Shown piece by piece: positions 25,496-32,660 of a stretch of DNA of 64,000 nt. The stretch spans positions 1-64,000 of the forward strand of contig JBJMGI010000018.1 in assembly GCA_045807945.1 (NCBI GenBank), written 5' to 3'. This DNA is from CAVQGF01 sp045807945. GTDB taxonomy: Bacteria > Acidobacteriota > Terriglobia > Terriglobales > Acidobacteriaceae. Each line of letters starts with the position of its first letter. Position 1 is the stretch's first letter. Both the position numbers and the translations under genes were made by a program. Below the pieces are notes generated by a model. The model was not told the origin of the DNA. It saw nothing but the letters and a program-made list of their open reading frames with translations, and did no database searches.

Positions 25496-26569
25496 TTAAA
25501 TCGCGGGTTGCTGCTGGGTCATGCAGTGGATGGCGCCGAGTCCCCATATCAAGTCACGGCAGTAAACGGGAATGACGGTGCGGCTGGGCAGCGCTTTGGC
25601 GATGATGTCGAGCGCGACGCGGTCGTTAGGGTCTCCGAAGATCGGGACCAGCACGACTCCGTTCGCGATGTAGAAGTTGGCGTAGCTCGCGGGAAGGCGC
25701 TGTCCTTTGTGGTAGATGGGGGAGGGCATCGGCAATTCGACCACTTCGAGCCGTTTGCCATGCTGATCTGTCGCCGTGCGCAGGCGCTTAAAGTTTTCCT
25801 TTAAGGGTGCGTGATTCTTATCGCGCTTGTTCGGCTCAATAACGGTGAGAACGGAGCGTGGTGCGACGAAGCGGGAGATGTCGTCAACGTGGCCGTGGGT
25901 ATCATCACCTTCGATTCCGCGGCCTAGCCAGACGACGTTTCCAATCCCCAGATATTTCGCGAAGACTTGTTCCAGGTCCTTTCGTCCGAGTGCTGGGTTG
26001 CGTTGCTGCTTTGTCGAGAGCAGGCACTCTTCCGTGGTCAGCATGGTGCCGCGGCCGTTCACGTCTATGCTGCCGCCCTCCAGAACCACCGGGTGAATCT
26101 TGCCGCCCTTAATGACCGCTGGCGCGAACTCTTGCAATCCGAGGAATTCGCCAATGTGGTCGGGAAGAAGATCATCGTTCTTGTGATTGGGATACTTCGC
26201 CCATCCGTTGAAGCCCCAGTTCGTGGCGGCAAGGTTTTTTCCATTGCGCACGAAGATGGGACCCGAGTCGCGCGTCCAGACGCGGTCGGTCCGCCAATGA
26301 TGGAAGCGGACCGAGCCATTCAGCGCGTCACATTCCCTCAAAACTTTGCGGGCGCGCTTCTCTGAGGCGGCGTCGTTCACGACGATGTGAACTTGTTCCC
26401 CGCGGGCGAGATGGCGAACAATCTCAGCATAGATATGGGGGATGCAGGCGAACTTCCCCGGCCAGTCATTTTCGTTGTGTGGCCACGCGATCCAAGTGGC
26501 TTCGTGCGGCTCCCATTCGGCGGCCATACGAAGCTTGGGATGTTTGGAAAGTTTGCCGCGACTGGTCAT
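25496..26569 (-). CDS. aguA: Agmatine deiminase
   Basis: Converts agmatine to N-carbamoylputrescine and ammonia in the arginine-to-putrescine route. The 357-residue protein carries WIAWPHNENDWPG near the start, TRDSGPIFV, GFNGWAKYPNHKND, LEGGSIDVNGRGT, GDDTHGHVDDISRFV and the nucleophile C349 in GAIHCMTQQQP, all signature elements of the guanidino-group-modifying peptidylarginine/agmatine deiminase family. A longer frame to 26755 exists but overlaps aguB. ATG 26569 overlaps the aguB stop by 4 bp (ATGA) and is the natural coupled start. The closely related peptidylarginine deiminases are a weaker alternative, given the aguB neighbour. Confidence 0.9.
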   Translation of the reverse strand: MTSRGKLSKHPKLRMAAEWEPHEATWIAWPHNENDWPGKFACIPHIYAEIVRHLARGEQVHIVVNDAASEKRARKVLRECDALNGSVRFHHWRTDRVWTRDSGPIFVRNGKNLAATNWGFNGWAKYPNHKNDDLLPDHIGEFLGLQEFAPAVIKGGKIHPVVLEGGSIDVNGRGTMLTTEECLLSTKQQRNPALGRKDLEQVFAKYLGIGNVVWLGRGIEGDDTHGHVDDISRFVAPRSVLTVIEPNKRDKNHAPLKENFKRLRTATDQHGKRLEVVELPMPSPIYHKGQRLPASYANFYIANGVVLVPIFGDPNDRVALDIIAKALPSRTVIPVYCRDLIWGLGAIHCMTQQQPAI

Positions 26570-27489
26570 CAGTCGATGAGCCTGCTGGTGATGGCACCAT
26601 AGCTGTCGATGCGGCGGTCGCGCAGGAAAGGCCAGTTGCGCCGGACGTCTTCCATCTTCTGTGCGTCCACTTCGCCGATCAGGATCTCTTCTTTGTTGTG
26701 TGAGGCTTCCGCGATGACCACGCCGAACGGATCGCACAGAAACGAGCCGCCCCAAAACTCGAGGCCGGCGCCTTTTACTTCATTACCGCGAATGTTGCCA
26801 GTCTCGTGTCCGACGCGATTGACGACCCCAACGTAAACCCCGTTCGCGATCGCGTGTGCGCGCTGGATGGTTCGCCATGCATCATGCTGCGCCTTCCCGA
26901 ACTGCTCTTTCTCCGATGGATGCCACCCGATGGCTGTGGGATAGAAGATGACCTCAGCTCCCGCTAGCGCGGTAAGGCGGGCGCCTTCGGGATACCACTG
27001 GTCCCAGCAGACGAGCGTGCCCACGCGTCCGAAGTTTGTGTCGAAAGCTTTGAAACCGAGATCACCGGGAGTGAAGTAGAACTTCTCGTAGTACAGAGGA
27101 TCGTCGGGGATGTGCATCTTGCGGTACAGCCCGAGAATCTTCCCGTCAGAATCGATCATCACGGCGGTGTTGTGATAGACCCCGCGCGCACGCTTTTCGA
27201 AGACGGAGGCAACTACGGCGACCTTCGCTTCTTGCGCTACTTTCGTGAGTACCTCTGTGGTCGGCCCGGGGATCGGCTCGGCCAGATCGAAGAGAGCGGC
27301 GTCTTCGCGTTGGCAGAAGTATTGCGTCTTGAATAATTCCGGCAGGCAGACGACCTGGGCGCCCTGGCGCGCGGCATCGCGGACGAACTGCGCGGCGCGC
27401 TTCAGGTTGTCGTCGGGGTCAGCCGTGCAGTGCATTTGCACCAGCCCGACAGTAAATTTGTCTTTGCCGTTCTTCACAGGATGCTTCAC
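26569..27489 (-). CDS. aguB: N-carbamoylputrescine amidase (nitrilase superfamily)
   Basis: Hydrolyses N-carbamoylputrescine, the product of the next gene's enzyme, to putrescine, CO2 and ammonia. The 306-residue protein has the nitrilase catalytic triad E51 (CLPELF), K124 (YRKMHIP) and C161 (GTLVCWDQWYPEGAR). The KMHIPDDPLYYEKFYFTPGD stretch is characteristic of N-carbamoylputrescine amidases. Its stop overlaps the aguA start by 4 bp. It is divergent from the deoxyhypusine-synthase-family gene with 78 bp between, so the region probably holds promoters for both directions. Confidence 0.9.
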   Translation of the reverse strand: MKHPVKNGKDKFTVGLVQMHCTADPDDNLKRAAQFVRDAARQGAQVVCLPELFKTQYFCQREDAALFDLAEPIPGPTTEVLTKVAQEAKVAVVASVFEKRARGVYHNTAVMIDSDGKILGLYRKMHIPDDPLYYEKFYFTPGDLGFKAFDTNFGRVGTLVCWDQWYPEGARLTALAGAEVIFYPTAIGWHPSEKEQFGKAQHDAWRTIQRAHAIANGVYVGVVNRVGHETGNIRGNEVKGAGLEFWGGSFLCDPFGVVIAEASHNKEEILIGEVDAQKMEDVRRNWPFLRDRRIDSYGAITSRLID

Positions 27490-27567
27490 AGAATATCAAA
27501 CGCGCGGGTTTGACGTGTCTTCGCGAAACATTTAAGTTTCCAAGTTCTCTAATTTCTGAGGTGAAGC

Positions 27568-28701
27568 GTGAAGCAGGGAAAAACTTCTCCCAAGTCCCAG
27601 GGCAATGCCGCCAGTCACAAGCCGGGACACGCGGGCGCGGGCATCGACCGCAAGCTGCACAATCCTGAAACGGACAAGCTGAGTCCGGTTTTTCCGCTAG
27701 ATATCGGCAAAGTCCGCGGCATCGACGACCTGGTCCGCGCGATGGCCGATACCGCCTTCACCGGACGCCAGTTGGGCGAAGCTGCCGACGTGCTCGAAGC
27801 GATGGCCCGCGACAAAGATTGCTTCGTGGTGATGACGCTCGCCGGCGCGATGACCGTTGCGAAGCAGGGCCTGATCATCTGCGAACTGATCGACCGTGGG
27901 ATCGTGAACGCGATCGTCTCAACCGGCGCCCTGATGGCGCATGGCCTAGTCGAAGCGACGGGGAACAAACACTACCGCTACGATCCGCGCATGAACGACG
28001 TGGAGCTGTATGAGGCGGGCTACAACCGTGTGTACGACACGCTGGAGCCGGAGACGAACCTCGACCACGTAGAAGAAGTAATGGAGAAGGTGCTCGCTGG
28101 CTGGGACGCGAAGGAGACGATGTGCTCGTACAAGCTCAATCACGCCATAGGCGCATTTCTCGCCCGTCATACTCCGGGACGCGGAATCCTGAAATCTGCG
28201 TACGAGAAGAAGGTCCCGGTATTCGTTCCCGCGTTCACCGACTCAGAGCTTGGACTCGACGTGGCGCTGACCAACAAGATGCGCCAGCGGGAAGGGAAGA
28301 AGCGCTTCGCCTTCGATCCCTTCTATGACCTTGATCACTTTGCCGACACGCTGCTCGCGCACAAGCGCATCGGCATCTTCACCATCGGGGGAGGCGTGCC
28401 CCGCAATTGGTCGCAGCAGTTCGGCCCATATTGTGAGCTGCGGCATCGCCGCACTGGCGAAGCGATCGAGCTGAAGCGCTACCACTACGGTCTGCGGATT
28501 TGCCCGGAGCCGGTGTACTGGGGCGGATTGTCAGGAAGTCCCTACAGCGAAGCCATCTCCTGGGGCAAATTCGTTCCTCCCGATGAAGGTGGAAAGTTCG
28601 GCGAAGTATTCGTGGACGCGACCGTCGGTATGCCGATCATCGTGGCCGCGGTGCTGGAGAGATTAGGAAAGAACTTCGCAAAGAAAGTACAGCCGAAATA
28701 A
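27568..28701 (+). CDS. Deoxyhypusine synthase family protein (probable polyamine aminobutyltransferase)
   Basis: A 377-residue NAD-dependent enzyme of the deoxyhypusine synthase family. The lysine that forms the imine intermediate in the eukaryotic enzyme is conserved as K334 in EAISWGKF. Other family parts are VMTLAGAMTVAKQGLIICELI, VSTGALMAHGLVEATG, HRYDPRMNDVEL-like sequence and TIGGGVPRNWSQQ. Bacteria lack the eIF5A substrate, so members are thought to transfer the aminobutyl group to a small polyamine and make homospermidine or a similar product. The divergent aguBA genes, which make putrescine, support this. GTG 27568 follows GAGGTGAAG. A hairpin terminator follows. Confidence 0.85.
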   Translation: MKQGKTSPKSQGNAASHKPGHAGAGIDRKLHNPETDKLSPVFPLDIGKVRGIDDLVRAMADTAFTGRQLGEAADVLEAMARDKDCFVVMTLAGAMTVAKQGLIICELIDRGIVNAIVSTGALMAHGLVEATGNKHYRYDPRMNDVELYEAGYNRVYDTLEPETNLDHVEEVMEKVLAGWDAKETMCSYKLNHAIGAFLARHTPGRGILKSAYEKKVPVFVPAFTDSELGLDVALTNKMRQREGKKRFAFDPFYDLDHFADTLLAHKRIGIFTIGGGVPRNWSQQFGPYCELRHRRTGEAIELKRYHYGLRICPEPVYWGGLSGSPYSEAISWGKFVPPDEGGKFGEVFVDATVGMPIIVAAVLERLGKNFAKKVQPK

Positions 28702-28704
28702 AAA

Positions 28705-28727
28705 CGGACCTTCGCAAGGAAGGTCCG
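28705..28727 (+). terminator. Terminator hairpin after the deoxyhypusine-synthase-family gene
   Basis: A 9-bp perfect stem (CGGACCTTC with GAAGGTCCG) with a 5-nt loop, three bases after the stop codon. It sits between this gene and the convergent cyclophilin and is followed by a short CTTC, so termination may be moderate. Confidence 0.65.
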
Positions 28728-28742
28728 CTTCAATCCCGCGCT

Positions 28743-29270
28743 TTACTGGTGTTCGATCTTCACCGATTTCAAGACAACGTCTTTGTGAGGCTTGTCCTGT
28801 CCGCTGCGCGGCACACCCGTAATTTTGTTCACGACATCCTGTCCCTCGACAACCTCGCCGAAGATGGTGTGATTGCCGGTGAGCCAGGTGGTAGCTGCCG
28901 TCGTGATGAAGAACTGCGACCCATTCGTGTTGGGGCCGGAGTTCGCCATCGCCAGCTTGCCGGGTCTATCGAATTTGTGTGGCGAGCCCTTTGTCTCGTC
29001 TTCGAATTTGTAGCCCGGGCCGCCCATGCCGGTGCCGGCCGGGTCGCCACCCTGGATCATGAAGTTCGGAATCACGCGATGGAAGATGGTGCCGTCGTAC
29101 AGACGGTCTTTGCTCTTGCTCCGCGTGACCGGATGAGTCCACTCGCGCTTTCCCTCGGCGAGCTCGACGAAGTTCGCGACGGTCTTCGGCGCTTCCTTAT
29201 CGAAGAGCCGGCAGGCGATCTGCCCCTCGCTGGTTTCGAACGTTGCATATAGCCCTGGCTGACGTGCCAT
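28743..29270 (-). CDS. Cyclophilin-type peptidyl-prolyl isomerase, cytoplasmic form
   Basis: A 175-residue cyclophilin without a signal peptide, so probably cytosolic. Family motifs: FHRVIPNFMIQGGDPAGTGMGGPGY (catalytic Arg and surrounding), KLAMANSGPNTNGSQFFIT and NHTIFGEVVEGQDVVNKI. It is the last of three consecutive cyclophilin genes on the minus strand, 21 bp after the previous one. The three differ in N-terminus and thus in predicted location. Catalyses cis/trans isomerisation of prolyl bonds; specific clients are unknown. Confidence 0.9.
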   Translation of the reverse strand: MARQPGLYATFETSEGQIACRLFDKEAPKTVANFVELAEGKREWTHPVTRSKSKDRLYDGTIFHRVIPNFMIQGGDPAGTGMGGPGYKFEDETKGSPHKFDRPGKLAMANSGPNTNGSQFFITTAATTWLTGNHTIFGEVVEGQDVVNKITGVPRSGQDKPHKDVVLKSVKIEHQ

Positions 29271-29291
29271 GAATGATTCCTCTCTGAAAAA

Positions 29292-29999
29292 TTATTTTGT
29301 AGCCGCGGCCGGCTTCTTTTTCGTTGCTGTGCCGGCCTTCTTCGCCGGCGGCTTTGCAGCAGCTTTGCCGCGAACAATCGTGATCTTATTGATCTTCACT
29401 GGATTGAAAGGACGGTCCCCAGCTCCGGGCCGTTGGTCGCGAGGCATGCGCGCGATCTTTTTAACCAATGCCACCGTTGCGGGTGAGCACTGACCAAAGA
29501 TCGTGTACCCCCCATCTAGATCCGGAGTCGCTTGTTCGGTGATGAAGAACTGCGAGCCGTTCGAGTTCGGCAGCCCGGTATTCGCGTACGCTAATCGCCC
29601 GGGACGATCGAAGTTCAGTCCTGGCGCGATCTCAAGCCCGAACGCGACGCCGGTCTGGCCGGAACCTGTTCCCGCAGGGTCGCCGCCCTGGATCATGAAA
29701 TTCGGGATCACGCGATGGAAGATGGTGCCGTTATAAAGCGGCGTCCCTTTCATGCTCTTGCCGCTGGTCGGGCTCTTCCATTCTTTCGTGCCCTCGGCCA
29801 GGCCGATGAAATTGGCCACGCCGATCGGTGCCTGTTTATCGAAAAGTTTGCAGCTGAGCTGGCCTGCGGTGGTATCGATGATCGCAGTCGGGCCGGTCGG
29901 AACAGGGCCAGTCGCTTTGGCGGCGGGCTTCTTCGCTGCTGTTTGGGCTTGAAGTAGCAAGCTTGCGAACATCAACCCACAAATTATTGCTTTACGCAT
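29292..29999 (-). CDS. Cyclophilin-type peptidyl-prolyl isomerase, exported form
   Basis: A 235-residue cyclophilin. ATG 29999 is chosen because GAGG lies six bases upstream and the sequence that follows (RKAIICGLMFASLLLQAQ) is a good signal peptide. A longer frame to 30077 would overlap the previous gene. The core has YNGTIFHRVIPNFMIQGGDPAGTGSGQTG, RLAYANTGLPNSNGSQFFIT and GGYTIFGQCSPATVALVKKIA. The ends are basic and Ala/Pro-rich: the mature N-terminus has AAKKPAAKATG and the C-terminus AAAKPPAKKAGTATKKKPAAATK, which may interact with acidic cell-wall polymers or nucleic acid. Probably periplasmic. Confidence 0.88.
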   Translation of the reverse strand: MRKAIICGLMFASLLLQAQTAAKKPAAKATGPVPTGPTAIIDTTAGQLSCKLFDKQAPIGVANFIGLAEGTKEWKSPTSGKSMKGTPLYNGTIFHRVIPNFMIQGGDPAGTGSGQTGVAFGLEIAPGLNFDRPGRLAYANTGLPNSNGSQFFITEQATPDLDGGYTIFGQCSPATVALVKKIARMPRDQRPGAGDRPFNPVKINKITIVRGKAAAKPPAKKAGTATKKKPAAATK

Positions 30000-30036
30000 T
30001 TGCATCCTCGTTCTAAAGGAAAGATTGCGTCGAAAA

Positions 30037-30684
30037 CTAACGCACGATTGTAATTGAAACGATCTTCGCCGGTTCATGCGGACGGTCGTTGCGCTCGTCG
30101 CGCGGTTCTCGCGCTTCCTCGGTCACAAAATGCAGAGCTGCCGTATCGCATTGCCCGAAGATCACGTAATGTCCATTGAGGTGCGGCGTTGGAACTTCAG
30201 TGATGAAGAACTGGCTGCCGTTGGTGTCTGGTCCGGAGTTGGCGTACGCGAGCCGGCCGGGCACATCGAAATTTAATGAAGGCACGATCTCATCTTTGAA
30301 TGAGTACCCAGGATCGCCGCTGCCGGTGCCGAGCGGATCGCCGCCCTGGATCATGAAGTTCGGGATCACGCGATGAAAGATGGTGCCGTTGTACATGGGC
30401 ACCCCGTGCTTCTTCTGCTTTGTCTCGGGATCCGTCCAATCTTTGGAGCCGTCCGCGAGCCCGGCGAAGTTCGCGACCGCATTCGGTACCTGATCAGGGA
30501 AGAGCTGGCAGGTGAACTCGCCGGCGGTGGTATGGAACGTTGCCGAGCGCGCGGGCCGCTGGTCCTGGGCTTGGGCGCAGCCTAAAAGGACCATACCTGC
30601 CAAAAAATATACGCAGGGCATCCCGAGCGAACGCTGAGCAACGCGAAGCGGCAGTCGAGGGATCTGCATTTTACTTCGCTCCAT
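30037..30684 (-). CDS. Cyclophilin-type peptidyl-prolyl isomerase, probable lipoprotein
   Basis: A 215-residue cyclophilin with a basic n-region, a hydrophobic stretch and a lipobox-like LLGC near residue 35, so likely lipid-anchored. The core shows YNGTIFHRVIPNFMIQGGDPLGTGSGDPGY, RLAYANSGPDTNGSQFFIT and GHYVIFGQCD. The ATG at 30684 overlaps the end of the dipeptidase gene by 14 bp; a second in-frame ATG at 30669, right after that gene's stop, is equally possible and has GGAGCGAAG upstream. This is the first of the three cyclophilins and is likely translated from the same mRNA as the dipeptidase. Confidence 0.87.
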   Translation of the reverse strand: MERSKMQIPRLPLRVAQRSLGMPCVYFLAGMVLLGCAQAQDQRPARSATFHTTAGEFTCQLFPDQVPNAVANFAGLADGSKDWTDPETKQKKHGVPMYNGTIFHRVIPNFMIQGGDPLGTGSGDPGYSFKDEIVPSLNFDVPGRLAYANSGPDTNGSQFFITEVPTPHLNGHYVIFGQCDTAALHFVTEEAREPRDERNDRPHEPAKIVSITIVR

Positions 30685-31891
30685 TCATTCTCCGGCTCAC
30701 GCGCTCCACCTCGCCAAACACCCGCAGCAAATTGCCGCCAAGGATTTTCTTGATGTCATCCGCTTTGTAGCCGCGGTCGAGCAGCGCCTGCGTGATCTTC
30801 GGCAGGTCGGCGGCGGAGTCAATCTCCTGCGGCAGCACCGGGACGCCGTCGAAATCAGAGCCGAGTCCCACGTGGTCGATTCCGGCAACCTTCGCGATGT
30901 GGTCAAGGTGGTCGATCAAGGACTTGAACGGCGGACGAGGAATCTTCGCGGCGTATTCGCGGGTGAGCTTGGTGTATGCGTAGTAGTAAGCAGCCGGATT
31001 CGGATCCTTGACCATCGCGTTGAGTGACTCTTCGGCTTTGGTCATCTCGTCGCGTTGCGCATTGGAAGCCTTGCGGTAGTCCTCATCGATGAAGCCGGGG
31101 AAGTAATTGACCATGACCACGCCGCCATTCTTCGTCATGGCCTTGAGCATTTCGTCAGTCATGTTTCGTGGGGCGTTGGTCAGCGCACGTGCTGAGGAGT
31201 GCGAAGCGATGATGGGCGCCTTGGTGGTGGCGATCGTGTCCCAGAAGGTCTGGTCGGAGACGTGCGAGATGTCCACCATCATGCCGAGGCGGTTCATCTC
31301 GAGGACCACCTTCTTGCCGAAATCAGTGAGCCCGTGCGTGGAAGGCGTGATTCCGGGCGTCACGACTTTGCCGGAGGATTCAGCGAACTCGTTCGAGTTC
31401 GACCAGCTCAGCGTCATGTAGCGAACGCCAAGGCGATGGTAGTCCCGCAGGATGCCCAGATCGTTCTCGATGGAGTGCCCGCCTTCGATGCCCATCAGCG
31501 CGGCAAGCTTGTGCTGGCGGTGCGCGGTTTGGATATCGGCAACGCTAAACGCCATCATCATCTTGTCAGGATGCTTACGCGCCTGCTCGTAAACACCATC
31601 GATCAGCTGCAGCGTGCGGTGCGCATACTGGCCGGGATAGAGCGTCGGCTCGACCCAGATAGAAAAGAACTCGGCGCCCAGGTTTCCGCGCTTCGACTTC
31701 TCGAGGTCCAGATGAAGATCGATTGGCGGCTTCTGGAGGTCGAACTTCGGGTCGAGGAAGAACTGCGTGGTGTCCGCGTGGGTGTCAATGACGATGGCGG
31801 AATCGTGTATAGCTTTGGCTTGGGGAGTCACCTTGACCTGAGCGGAAACAATGGAGGCTGTCATCAAAACGAAAACGAACACTCGACGCAT
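30671..31891 (-). CDS. Membrane (renal-type) dipeptidase, peptidase M19 family
   Basis: A 406-residue exported dipeptidase with a signal peptide (RRVFVFVLMTASIVSAQ). The zinc-site motifs of M19 are present: IDTHAD near residues 36-41, GIEGGHSIEND, VDISHVSDQTFWD, IIASHSSARAL and HVGLGSDFDG. It hydrolyses dipeptides, often with a D-residue at the C-terminal position, and could help recover peptides from the cell wall or environment. The stop runs into the first cyclophilin gene, so the four genes 28743-31891 probably form one operon. The sdhB stop lies 21 bp downstream of its start on the opposite side, with the same strand orientation. Confidence 0.9.
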   Translation of the reverse strand: MRRVFVFVLMTASIVSAQVKVTPQAKAIHDSAIVIDTHADTTQFFLDPKFDLQKPPIDLHLDLEKSKRGNLGAEFFSIWVEPTLYPGQYAHRTLQLIDGVYEQARKHPDKMMMAFSVADIQTAHRQHKLAALMGIEGGHSIENDLGILRDYHRLGVRYMTLSWSNSNEFAESSGKVVTPGITPSTHGLTDFGKKVVLEMNRLGMMVDISHVSDQTFWDTIATTKAPIIASHSSARALTNAPRNMTDEMLKAMTKNGGVVMVNYFPGFIDEDYRKASNAQRDEMTKAEESLNAMVKDPNPAAYYYAYTKLTREYAAKIPRPPFKSLIDHLDHIAKVAGIDHVGLGSDFDGVPVLPQEIDSAADLPKITQALLDRGYKADDIKKILGGNLLRVFGEVERVSRRMNGAK

Positions 31892-31912
31892 AGGTTGGGC
31901 ACCATTGAGGGT

Positions 31913-32659
31913 CTAACGTCTGAAAAAGTCGGTTACTGCCTGCTTCATCACTTCACGATCAACATCGGAGATGGAGCGCGTGAGCGGAATGTCCTTGGGG
32001 CAGATCTCCACGCAATTCTGCGAGTACCCGCATTCGTGGATGCCGCCATCTCCCATCAGTGCCTGCAAGCGCTCGTGTTTGATCATTTTCCCCGTTGGAT
32101 GCATGTTGAACAGCTTGACCTGCGAGATGGCCGCCGCGCCTACGAAGCCGGTGCTCTCGTTGAACTGTGGGCAGACTTCCATGCAGCATGTGCAGGAAAT
32201 GCAACGCGAGAGCGGATACGCCTCTTCCTGGTCGGCTTGCGACTGGCGCGGCCCGGAGCCGAGGTCGTATGTGCCGTCAACCGGCACCCAAGCCTTCACT
32301 CGCTTCAAGTTCTCGAAGAGCACGCTGCGGTCAACAGCAAGATCGCGTACGACAGGAAACTTGCTGAGCGGCTCGAGCATGACCGGCTTGTCCAATTTGT
32401 CGATCAATGCGGAGCAGGCCATGCGCGCTTTGCCGTTCACCAGCATGGCGCAGGAGCCGCAGACCTCTTCCAGGCAGTTTGAATCGTAGGCGACAGCCGT
32501 CGAGGTCTTGCCCTCGCGGTTGACCGGATTCGCTGCGATGTCCATGAGCGACGAGATCACGTTCATGCCGCGACGATAGGGAAGCTCGAACTCTTCCCAG
32601 TAGCTCGGCGCCTTGGGGTCGCTCTGGCGCTTGATCTTGATTAGGACTTTATCCGCCAT
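31913..32659 (-). CDS. sdhB: Succinate dehydrogenase / fumarate reductase iron-sulfur subunit
   Basis: Carries electrons from the flavoprotein to the quinone site. The 248-residue protein has the three cysteine groups of the family: SNCLEEVCGSCAML..KARMAC for the 2Fe-2S centre, CISCTCCMEVCP for the 4Fe-4S centre, and CVEICPKDIPLTRSI completing the 3Fe-4S/4Fe-4S sites. ATG 32659 directly follows the sdhA stop (TAATATG); the in-frame ATG at 32677 would overlap sdhA. Last gene of the sdhCAB operon. Confidence 0.93.
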   Translation of the reverse strand: MADKVLIKIKRQSDPKAPSYWEEFELPYRRGMNVISSLMDIAANPVNREGKTSTAVAYDSNCLEEVCGSCAMLVNGKARMACSALIDKLDKPVMLEPLSKFPVVRDLAVDRSVLFENLKRVKAWVPVDGTYDLGSGPRQSQADQEEAYPLSRCISCTCCMEVCPQFNESTGFVGAAAISQVKLFNMHPTGKMIKHERLQALMGDGGIHECGYSQNCVEICPKDIPLTRSISDVDREVMKQAVTDFFRR

Positions 32660-32660
32660 A

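Noticed and set aside
31199..32482. Plus-strand frame of 427 codons across the dipeptidase and sdhB genes
   Set aside because: Runs antisense through two recognised genes and the gap between them; composition is His/Arg-rich as expected of a shadow frame.
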